DNA of 64,000 nt from Bin22 sp965207275 (GTDB taxonomy: Bacteria > Chloroflexota > Dehalococcoidia > Lucifugimonadales > UBA3495), in assembly GCA_965207275.1 (NCBI GenBank), contig CBDBMH010000002.1:1-64000 (forward strand), written 5' to 3'. Positions 57,738 to 64,000 of the stretch are shown here, one piece after another (the first letter of the stretch is position 1; each line of letters begins with the position of its first letter). The notes under the pieces are model-generated. The model worked only from the letters and a program-made list of their open reading frames with translations, did not search any database and had not been told where the DNA came from. The translations under genes and the position numbers were made by a program.

Positions 57738-60227
57738 ATGAATATCAACGTCAGGAAACTGCTGTTCGGCGACGCACAGAGGAAACGCCCCCCGGCGCTG
57801 CTGGCGGTGACGCCGCCGCGCACCGGCGAGCGCACCCTCTTGGGGGTGGAGAACCTGCTCCAGTCCGTCGCCGTCCCCGAACCCTTCTCCCTGGAACTGG
57901 CCGCCGACATGGACGGCGTGAGCCTGCTGGCCCGCTGCCAGGACGACCAGGTGGTGCGGGGCCAGCTCGCCGCCCACTACCCCCAGGCCCGCATCCGCCA
58001 GGTGCCGGTGGACGAGGACCCCATCTTCGTCCACGAGGGTGAGCGGGCCTGGGGCATGACCCTGCGGGCCGACGGCCCCGAGTACGTGCCCCTGCGCACC
58101 TTCCGGGACGACGACCTGCTGGACCCGGGCTCCGACCCCCTCATCGCCCTGATGGGCGCCCTGTCGGAACTTGAGGAGGGGGAGCGGGTCCTGTGCCGCC
58201 TGCTGCTGCGCTCCCTGGGTCCCGATTGGTCCCAACAGCACCAGGCCCGGGCCCACAAACGGGCGGTGCCCGAGAACCGGGAACCCTCCTACACCTACCA
58301 GACCAAACCCCTGCAACTGGACGGGGTGACCATGGCCGTGCTGGGCGCCGGAGCCTTGGCCGCTCTCAGAGGCTACCTGTGGGTGCAGGACGGCGAGTAC
58401 CTCAAGACGGCGCTGCTGGCCGCCGGTTCCACGCTGGCCGCCATCGTCGCCGGCTGGGGCTGGTGGCGCTGGAAGCAGGCCCGCAGCCGGGTGTACGACC
58501 CGCTGCTGATCCGGGAGAAGGTCTCCCGCATCGCCTTCGACGCCGAGCTTGAGGTCATCGCCGTGCTGCCGGAATCGACCCGGCCCCAGCGGGCCGAGGA
58601 ACTGCTGGGCGCGGTGGCCGCCGCCTACCGCCACTTCGACCATCCCGCCGGGGCCAGGTTCAACGTGAGCAGGGTCAGGCCCATCGTTCCAATCATGAAC
58701 CTCCACCCCGCCGGGCCGGGGCTCTTCGGCGAGCGCAGCGTCCTGGGGGTGCGGGAGGCAGCCGCCCTGTGGCACCCGCCCGGCGAGCGGGACGAGACGC
58801 CCCTGGTGGAACGCTCCGGCTCCCGGGCCCTGCTGCCCTCGGCCCGCAGGGTCGGCGAAGGGGCCCTGGTGGGCGACACCACGGCGGGCAAGCCCCGGCC
58901 CATCCGCTTCCCCGAGGACCTGCTGCGCCGCCACCACCTCTACGTGGCCCGCACCCGCATGGGCAAGTCCACCCTGATGGGCCATATCGTCGCCCACAAG
59001 CTGGAGGAGAAGGCGGCGGGCCGGGACCACGACGCCATCGTCGTGGTGGACCCCCACGCCGACCTGGTGGCAGCCATCCTGGAGCAGGTGCCGGAGTCCC
59101 TCATCGACCGGGTGAAGCTCATCGACCTGGCCGACGAGACACGCGCCCCCGGCATCAACCTGCTGGACACCCGCGTCTTCGCCGATAGGGACCGCACCGC
59201 CGACTCGGTGGTGCGGGTGGCCAAGGGGCTGTGGGAGCAGTGGGGTCCCAGGATGCAGTCCATCCTGGAGCAGACGGTCAAGACCCTGCACGAGGCCAAC
59301 GAGCACCCGGAGACGGACCAGGGCAGCCAGCACACCATCCTGGACGGGCTGAAGCTGCTCTCCGACAACAGGTACCGCACCGAGGTCCTGAAGCGGGTCT
59401 CAGACCCCTACCTGCTGGAGTGGTGGGCCAGGGACTTCGGCGGCTGGCACCAGCAGTACCGGGCCGATGCCCTGGCCCCGGTGCAGACCCGCCTGTCCTA
59501 CTACGCCTCGTCCAAGCGGGCGCGGGCCATCCTGGGCCAGCCCCGCTCCACCATCGACCTGCGGGAGACGATTCTTGACGGCGGCATCCTGCTGGTTTCC
59601 ACCGCCCAGGGCGCCGTGGGCCGGGACGTGGCCGCATTGGTGGGGGCGTCCTTGCTCAACCTGGTGGACTCGGTGATCCGGGAGCAGGAGAGCGTGGCCC
59701 TCTCGCAGAGGCGGGGCGCGTTGATCGTCGTGGACGAAATGCAGTCCATGCCCGGCGTGGACTACGAAAGCATGCTGTCGGAGTTGGGCAAGTTCGGCGC
59801 CAGCTTCATCCTGGCCACCCAGAGCCTTGCCAAGCTGGACGACCTGTCCCCCACCATGCGGGACACCATCCTGGCCAACGTGGGCTGCCTGGCCGTGTTC
59901 CAGGTGGCGGGCAGCGACGCGCGGCAACTGGTGTGGGAACTGGGCAAGGAGCGGGTCACCGAGGACGACATCACGTCCCTGGACGTGCATCACTGCTACG
60001 TGCGGGCCACGGTGGGCACGGAGCGGATGCCCGCCTTTTCCATGATGGTGCGCAGGCCCGAGGACGGCGACCCGGACATGGCCGGCCGCATCCGTGACGG
60101 GGTCTCCGCCTACACCCTGTCGGACCGGGACCTGGCCTTCGCCGGGGCCGAGGGGCAGCGGAAGGTGGGCGAGTTCCAAAACGCCGCCGGGGAGACCGGT
60201 GAGGGCAGCGGGGAGGCGAAGCCATGA
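57738..60227 (+). CDS. VirD4/TraG-type coupling ATPase
   Basis: 829 residues. Two membrane helices lie around residues 196-240 (VTMAVLGAGALAALRGYL; TALLAAGSTLAAIVAGWGWW). The ATPase domain holds Walker A RTRMGKSTLMG (about 405-414), IVVVDPHADLVAAIL, and Walker B ALIVVDEMQ (about 660), followed by SFILATQSLAKLDDL and GSDARQLVWELG as in TraG/VirD4 proteins with the TraM-recognition domain. It links the processed DNA to the channel. The stop overlaps the start of the replication-relaxation gene (ATGA), so the two are translated together. The family match is strong and the size typical. Confidence 0.92.
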   Translation: MNINVRKLLFGDAQRKRPPALLAVTPPRTGERTLLGVENLLQSVAVPEPFSLELAADMDGVSLLARCQDDQVVRGQLAAHYPQARIRQVPVDEDPIFVHEGERAWGMTLRADGPEYVPLRTFRDDDLLDPGSDPLIALMGALSELEEGERVLCRLLLRSLGPDWSQQHQARAHKRAVPENREPSYTYQTKPLQLDGVTMAVLGAGALAALRGYLWVQDGEYLKTALLAAGSTLAAIVAGWGWWRWKQARSRVYDPLLIREKVSRIAFDAELEVIAVLPESTRPQRAEELLGAVAAAYRHFDHPAGARFNVSRVRPIVPIMNLHPAGPGLFGERSVLGVREAAALWHPPGERDETPLVERSGSRALLPSARRVGEGALVGDTTAGKPRPIRFPEDLLRRHHLYVARTRMGKSTLMGHIVAHKLEEKAAGRDHDAIVVVDPHADLVAAILEQVPESLIDRVKLIDLADETRAPGINLLDTRVFADRDRTADSVVRVAKGLWEQWGPRMQSILEQTVKTLHEANEHPETDQGSQHTILDGLKLLSDNRYRTEVLKRVSDPYLLEWWARDFGGWHQQYRADALAPVQTRLSYYASSKRARAILGQPRSTIDLRETILDGGILLVSTAQGAVGRDVAALVGASLLNLVDSVIREQESVALSQRRGALIVVDEMQSMPGVDYESMLSELGKFGASFILATQSLAKLDDLSPTMRDTILANVGCLAVFQVAGSDARQLVWELGKERVTEDDITSLDVHHCYVRATVGTERMPAFSMMVRRPEDGDPDMAGRIRDGVSAYTLSDRDLAFAGAEGQRKVGEFQNAAGETGEGSGEAKP

Positions 60228-61876
60228 GGCCCGCCGGATGCGAGGCGCAGATATTACGCGCCCTGGCCGAGATGCCCTTCAGCGACCGGACCGGCCTGTC
60301 GGCGGTCACCGGCTGGTCCCGGGGCGCGGTCCACGGGGCCGTGGACGGCCTGGACCGGCACGGCCTGTGCGACGCCGTGACCCACGCCAGCGCCCACTTT
60401 CCCGCCGCCCAGCGGTTCCACCTCACCGCCGCCGGGCTGGAACGGCTGGCCGGAGACGAGGGCGTTTCCGTGGAGGAATTGCTCCGCGCCCGGCCCGTGT
60501 CGGAGCGGTGGCGGACCATCCTGCTGGAGCGCCTGGACGCCGTGGCCGTCGTCTACCGGCTGGTCGCCGTACTCTCCGGCCTGGCCCGCCCCGGATCGTT
60601 CCGGTGGTTTCGGGCGGCGCCCCTGGACGCGGTGGTGAGCCTGCCCGACGGGCGCACCGTGGGCATCGTGCGCCGGGGCCATACCACCGACCGTACCCCC
60701 TTCGCCAAGCGGATGTGGAAGCTGCGCCAGGGGCCGCTGCCCGGCGCGGTGCTGGTCCTGATGCCCGACGCGGTGCGGCTGCGCCACTCCCGCCGGATGC
60801 TGGACGGCTTTCCCGTCCCCCTGTTCCTGGCCGTCGAAAGCGATGCGGTATCGGCAACACTTGACGACCCGGTGTGGAGCCCCCAGGCGGTGAACGCCGC
60901 CGTGAGTTTGCGCCAGGTACTGGAACGGCTGGAACCTGGCGGGGAGCTTCCGGTAGAGGCGGAGCCGCAGCGGGCCATCCTGCCCGGCGACCTGGCCGCG
61001 GCCGGACCGGGCTGGCGCGTTCCCGACTGCCTGCTGCCCGCCGTCCTCCGGCCCGCCGAGAAAAGGGCCATCGACCTCATCGGCGACTGGCCCTGGGTCT
61101 CCATCAAGGACCTGGCCGGAATGACGGGCGTCTCCCCCCAGCGGGCCTCCCAGGTGGTGCTGCCCCTGGAGGCCCTGAACCTCGTTGTCCGGCCCGGAGG
61201 GGCGAACGGGCGGCTGGCCCTCGCCGACCGGGCCCTGGCCATGCTGGCCCGCCGCGACCGCACGTCGGTGAGCATGGCCAGGAGCCGCTGGAGCGCCGCT
61301 CCCCTGTTCCCCGGCGAACCCTTTCACTGGACCAACGTCTCCGGCCGGCAGACCCGGCAACTCCTCCGCAACCTGGCGCACACCGCCGCCGTCCACGCCT
61401 TCCTGGCCGCCATGACCACCCAGGCGGCGCAGCTGGAATGGGAGGTGACGCAGCTGGACCCGCCCCGGCGGGCCTCCCGCTATTTTCGACACCAGGGCGG
61501 GATGCGCGCCGTCAGCCCCGACGCCTTCGGCCTGCTCAGCAGGGGCGACACCACCTGGCCCTTCTTCCTGGAGTGGGAGCGCCGCGCCGTCAGGCCCTCC
61601 ACCATGTCGGCCCGACTGGCCCCCTACCTGCGCTACTACTCCTCCCACCGGCCCACCGACGACCACGGCGCGCAGCCCGCCGTCCTGGTGGTGCTGGACG
61701 ACGACATCGCCCAGACCCACTTCCTGAGACTGGCGGGGGAGGAGACGCAGGCCGCAGGCGTGAAGGTCCCCCTGTGGGTCTCCCACCGGGAGGCAGTCGA
61801 GGAACTGGGGCCGTTGGGCCTGGCCTGGCGCGCGCCCTCCGACCCGGAGCCGGCCCAGTACATCCTGCCCCGGTAA
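60224..61876 (+). CDS. replication-relaxation family protein of the conjugative element
   Basis: 550 residues starting at the ATG overlapping the TraG stop. The N-terminal winged helix (LAEMPFSDRTGLSAVTGWSRGAVHGAVDGLDRHGL) and a second one at about 285-320 (WPWVSIKDLAGMTGVSPQRASQVVLPLEALNLV) match the protein at 22974-24686 in layout and many residues (SERWRTILLERLDAVAVVYRL, LAPYLRYYSSHRPTDD, VPLWVSHREAVEELGPLG). Proteins of this family take part in processing or replication of conjugative DNA. Its overlap with the coupling ATPase suggests a role in presenting the DNA. No relaxase motif is recognisable elsewhere in the window. Confidence 0.85.
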   Translation: MRPAGCEAQILRALAEMPFSDRTGLSAVTGWSRGAVHGAVDGLDRHGLCDAVTHASAHFPAAQRFHLTAAGLERLAGDEGVSVEELLRARPVSERWRTILLERLDAVAVVYRLVAVLSGLARPGSFRWFRAAPLDAVVSLPDGRTVGIVRRGHTTDRTPFAKRMWKLRQGPLPGAVLVLMPDAVRLRHSRRMLDGFPVPLFLAVESDAVSATLDDPVWSPQAVNAAVSLRQVLERLEPGGELPVEAEPQRAILPGDLAAAGPGWRVPDCLLPAVLRPAEKRAIDLIGDWPWVSIKDLAGMTGVSPQRASQVVLPLEALNLVVRPGGANGRLALADRALAMLARRDRTSVSMARSRWSAAPLFPGEPFHWTNVSGRQTRQLLRNLAHTAAVHAFLAAMTTQAAQLEWEVTQLDPPRRASRYFRHQGGMRAVSPDAFGLLSRGDTTWPFFLEWERRAVRPSTMSARLAPYLRYYSSHRPTDDHGAQPAVLVVLDDDIAQTHFLRLAGEETQAAGVKVPLWVSHREAVEELGPLGLAWRAPSDPEPAQYILPR

Positions 61877-61901
61877 TGGACGACCAGAGAAAGAGAGAAC
61901 C

Positions 61902-62198
61902 ATGCCATCACGGAACACTCGCCGACGGAACCATCGCCAGCGGAAAGGCCACCGGAGGCGCGATGGACGGACCGTGGTCCGGCTCGACGCGGCGGCCCTC
62001 TTCCAGCGGCTCGAAATGCTGGGCCGCTCCCAGAACTGGCTGGCCGGACAGGCCGGGGTCAGCCCGGCCTACGTGTCGATGCTGGTCAACGGCGGGCGCT
62101 CGCCCTCCGGGCGCATCCGCCGCCGGATGCTCAGAGCCCTGGGAGTGTCCCACTCCCGCCAGCTTTTCAAGACGGAGGTCAAACATGAACCACAATAG
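61902..62198 (+). CDS. XRE-family helix-turn-helix protein
   Basis: 98 residues from ATG 61902, with GAAAGAGAG upstream. A very basic N-terminus (RNTRRRNHRQRKGHRRRDGR) precedes an XRE domain (LFQRLEMLGRSQNWLAGQAGVSPAYVSMLVNGGRSPSGRIRRRMLRALG). It resembles the fourth XRE domain of the regulator at 47705 (HKISQNEAARRAGISPAHLSQIMNG). It should bind DNA and may regulate transfer or excision. Its last 14 bases overlap the next gene. Confidence 0.85.
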   Translation: MPSRNTRRRNHRQRKGHRRRDGRTVVRLDAAALFQRLEMLGRSQNWLAGQAGVSPAYVSMLVNGGRSPSGRIRRRMLRALGVSHSRQLFKTEVKHEPQ

Positions 62199-62619
62199 CG
62201 ACCCCAACCCCGGCGACAACAACGGGAAGAAGCCCAACCGGTCCCAGGGGCGGCACCGCCAGCCGGAGGGCTACCAGCCCATGGAGGACGGCGTGCTGCC
62301 CGAGGACTTCGGGCGGCGCCTGGAGCGCCTCAAGGAGGCCAGCGGCCTCTCCTGGCGCGGCCTGGCCCGGGCCCTGGGCGTGGACCCCAAGCGCCTGGGC
62401 CCCTGGCGCAAGGGCGTCGAGCCCTGCGGCGGGGCCATGCACTCCATCCACCGCTTCGGGTACCGGATGCCCGGCGGCCAGGAGATCCTCATGGGCGAGG
62501 ACTGCCAGCCGACCTTCTTCGACGAGGAGGAGGACGTGGAGGACGATCACGCGGATGTGAACGTGGGGGAGGAACAGGAGGTGAACGAGGAAGACGGGCA
62601 GGGAGCCCCGGATTGCTAA
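62185..62619 (+). CDS. XRE-like protein with acidic tail
   Basis: 144 residues from ATG 62185, with ACGGAGG upstream. The helix-turn-helix DFGRRLERLKEASGLSWRGLARALGVDPKRLGPWRKGVEPCGGAM lies at about 42-87; it aligns with the protein at 41918. The C-terminal 45 residues are strongly acidic (DEEEDVEDDHADVNVGEEQEVNEEDGQ), so the protein might mimic DNA or interact with basic partners such as the previous protein, whose N-terminus is very basic. The overlapping reading supports coupled synthesis of the two. The function is inferred. Confidence 0.8.
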   Translation: MNHNSDPNPGDNNGKKPNRSQGRHRQPEGYQPMEDGVLPEDFGRRLERLKEASGLSWRGLARALGVDPKRLGPWRKGVEPCGGAMHSIHRFGYRMPGGQEILMGEDCQPTFFDEEEDVEDDHADVNVGEEQEVNEEDGQGAPDC

Positions 62620-62781
62620 ACCCAGGGCCCCGCCGGGCGCAGGCGCGACGGCGGTACGGCGGGGTCTGAAACGGCTTTGGGGTCGCCGGTGTTCGCCCTT
62701 TCCATCGGCGCCGGCGGCCCCGGGCCGCACACCACATAAGAGAGGCCAGCGGCCCGCCAAGCGCCGCTGCGACTGCGCAAC

Positions 62782-62985
62782 ATGAAAGATACCACGAAAC
62801 CGAACATAACGAACAATTCCGGCGACAAACCGGACGACCCCCTGGCGGCCTACACCCCCCAGCAGCGCCGGGCCATCATCAAGGGCCTGCGCATCCTGGC
62901 CCGGGTCGCCATCCGCTCCTATATGCGGCAGCAGGGGGAACAAGCCCAGGCCGGCCCCGAACCGACAAAGGAGGACGAGGACTGA
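62782..62985 (+). CDS. small hypothetical protein of the element
   Basis: 67 residues. MKDTTKPNITNNSGDKPDDPLAAYTPQQRRAIIKGLRILARVAIRSYMRQQGEQAQAGPEPTKEDED has a disordered start, one amphipathic basic helix (QQRRAIIKGLRILARVAIRSYMRQQ) and an acidic end. There is no strong ribosome site. Codon use and high GC resemble the neighbours. It may be a small accessory DNA-binding protein. Confidence 0.5.
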   Translation: MKDTTKPNITNNSGDKPDDPLAAYTPQQRRAIIKGLRILARVAIRSYMRQQGEQAQAGPEPTKEDED

Positions 62986-63013
62986 TGCCCTGGCATTGCC
63001 CGTCAACGGGCAA

Positions 63014-63066
63014 GAGGAGCGGCATGAAGGGAAAGCGGCCCAGCCATCGCTGGGCCGCCGCTCCTC
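63014..63066. other. two-part long hairpin
   Basis: The inner perfect 10-bp stem (GCGGCCCAGC/GCTGGGCCGC with loop CATC at 63035-63058) is enclosed by an outer 8-bp stem (GAGGAGCG at 63014-63021 and CGCTCCTC at 63059-63066). There is no T-run, so it is not a classical terminator. It lies just before the promoter of the recombinase operon. Confidence 0.55.
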
Positions 63067-63089
63067 GCCCCACGGAGCCGCGCCGCGTC

Positions 63090-63119
63090 TTGACAGGAAC
63101 AGGCCGGATGCCCGATGAT
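63090..63119 (+). promoter_or_regulatory. candidate promoter for the recombinase operon
   Basis: TTGACA at 63090-63095, then 18 bases, then GATGAT at 63114-63119 followed by an A/T-rich stretch. The -35 is perfect and the -10 weak. It lies 49 bases before the ribbon-helix-helix start codon. Confidence 0.4.
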
Positions 63120-63167
63120 AGATAGTAAGACAATAGCATACATAGAGAGACAAAAAAGAGAGAGGCC

Positions 63168-63398
63168 ATGACCCCACGCCGCATTTCCAGGACCATCACC
63201 TTTTCCCTGCCCCCGGAGATGTACCAGCAGGTGCAGCGGGTGAGGGAAGAGGAGGGCCGCGACATGAGCGAACTGGTGCGCGAGGCCCTCCGGTTGTACA
63301 TGGAAGATAGGGATCTTCGCCGCCAGCAACGGCGGGAACGCCTGCGCGCCCGCCAGGACGGATACCAACAAGCAGAAGGAGATGAGATAGATGAATGA
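63168..63398 (+). CDS. ribbon-helix-helix (CopG-type) DNA-binding protein
   Basis: 76 residues from ATG 63168, with AAAGAGAGAGG upstream. The fold is clear: ISRTITFSLPPEMYQQVQRVREEEGRDMSELVREALRLYMEDRDLRR, a ribbon, two helices and a basic tail. Such proteins repress their own operon or act as relaxosome or recombination directionality partners. It overlaps the serine recombinase gene by 8 bases, so it probably controls or assists the recombinase. Confidence 0.88.
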   Translation: MTPRRISRTITFSLPPEMYQQVQRVREEEGRDMSELVREALRLYMEDRDLRRQQRRERLRARQDGYQQAEGDEIDE

Positions 63399-64000
63399 AT
63401 TGCACGACCACACCCCCGTGGCCCTCTACGCCCGGGTCTCCAGCGACCGCCAGGACGTGGACCTCTCCGTCGCCGCCCAACTCAGGGCGCTCCGGGACCA
63501 CGCCGCCAAGAACGGCTACGCGGTGGTCCGCGAGTACGTGGACGAGGCCGAGAGCGGCCGTGTCGCCGACCGCCCCCAGTTCCGCCGGATGATCGACGAG
63601 GCCAGCAAGTCCGACTCTCCCTTTCAGGAAATCCTTGTCTGGAAGTTTTCGAGATTCACCCGCAAGCGGGAGCACGCGGTCGCCTTCAAGTCCATGCTTC
63701 GCAGGAAGGGCGTCCGCGTGGTCTCCATCACCGAGCACGCCGACGATTCCCCCACCGGCAAGCTGATGGAGGCCATCATCGAGTCCGTGGACGAGTTCTA
63801 CTCGGAAAATCTTGCCACGGAAGTTTTGCGGGGAATGCGGGAGGCCGCCTCCCGGGGCTTCTGGGTCGCCAGCCGCGCCCCCTTCGGCTACAACCGGGTC
63901 ATGGTCCCCGACGGTCCCAAGAAGCGCCCCACCCTGGAGATCAACCCCGAGACCTCCCGTGTCGTCCGGCGCATCTTCACCATGGCCGAGGCCGGCAAGG
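63391..64000 (+). CDS. large serine recombinase, 3' end beyond window
   Basis: 203 codons are visible. The catalytic resolvase domain is complete: VALYARVSSDRQDVDLSVAAQLRAL with the nucleophilic serine in ARVSS, followed by RPQFRRMIDEASKSDSPFQEILVWKFSRFTRKREHA and the long helix. The Recombinase domain begins with SRGFWVASRAPFGYNRVMVPDGPKKRPTLEINPETSRVVRRIFTMAEAGK. Such enzymes integrate and excise elements at att sites. It is the full-length relative of the domain-deleted protein at 34461. The start overlaps the stop of the preceding gene by 8 bases. It is probably the integrase of this conjugative element. Confidence 0.92.
   Translation, partial: MNELHDHTPVALYARVSSDRQDVDLSVAAQLRALRDHAAKNGYAVVREYVDEAESGRVADRPQFRRMIDEASKSDSPFQEILVWKFSRFTRKREHAVAFKSMLRRKGVRVVSITEHADDSPTGKLMEAIIESVDEFYSENLATEVLRGMREAASRGFWVASRAPFGYNRVMVPDGPKKRPTLEINPETSRVVRRIFTMAEAGK

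Noticed and set aside
57702..59333. 543-codon open frame on the minus strand
   Set aside because: It is antisense to the coupling ATPase gene, which has clear Walker motifs.
60254..61918. 554-codon open frame on the minus strand
   Set aside because: It is antisense to the replication-relaxation gene and has no motif or ribosome site.
1..64000. tRNA or rRNA genes
   Set aside because: Reading both strands I found no cloverleaf or rRNA-like stretch I could support. A covariance search would be decisive.

Overview
The window carries no rRNA, tRNA, ribosomal-protein or other core housekeeping gene, so it reads as accessory DNA. It is GC-rich. Many secreted proteins and lipoproteins are present, and the conjugation genes are of the monoderm (PrgI/VirB4) type. 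Together these suggest a Chloroflexota-like bacterium (SAR202/Dehalococcoidia-type) from an environmental genome; that placement is inference and has low certainty.

Layout. Positions 1-9.8 kb, mostly minus strand: a truncated secreted protein; a histidine-decarboxylase-like remnant broken by an IS630-family element; an HNH nuclease; a 783-residue secreted Ig/TIG-like protein; a STAS anti-sigma antagonist; a large lipoprotein; and a zinc-ribbon protein. 9.96-19.3 kb, minus strand: a compact eight-gene defence operon in the order hsdM, membrane protein, HEPN protein, MNT-HsdS fusion, Mrr-like nuclease, DUF433 antitoxin, DUF5615 PIN-like toxin, hsdR. 19.5-22.5 kb: small membrane or secreted proteins and a SurA-like protein.

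22.9-35.6 kb looks like a decayed mobile element. A replication-relaxation-type protein and a helix-turn-helix/coiled-coil/membrane protein lie on the left, and a large serine recombinase that has lost its catalytic domain lies on the right. Between them is a PnkP-Hen1 RNA repair operon with an IS5-family insertion next to it, the two flanked by direct repeats of the 3' end of the helix-turn-helix gene. Further cargo is a TolB-like lipoprotein, a DUF805 protein and an orphan antitoxin. 35.8-47.5 kb is a patchwork of secreted proteins, broken genes (aspartic protease, epimerase, coiled-coil protein), short inverted and dispersed repeats, a TPR protein and two nuclease-fold proteins (PDDEXK_4 and NucS-like).

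47.7-64 kb is an apparently intact conjugative element that runs off the right edge. It has a leftward regulator with four tandem XRE domains behind a very strong leader hairpin, about 1 kb of non-coding DNA full of degenerate hairpin repeats, and then a rightward transfer operon: VirB6/TrbL-like, VirB2-like, PrgI fusion, second VirB2-like, VirB4, VirD4/TraG, replication-relaxation protein, two small XRE proteins, a ribbon-helix-helix protein, and a complete N-terminus of a large serine recombinase. The left decayed element and this one share the replication-relaxation and recombinase families, so the left one is probably a degraded relative.
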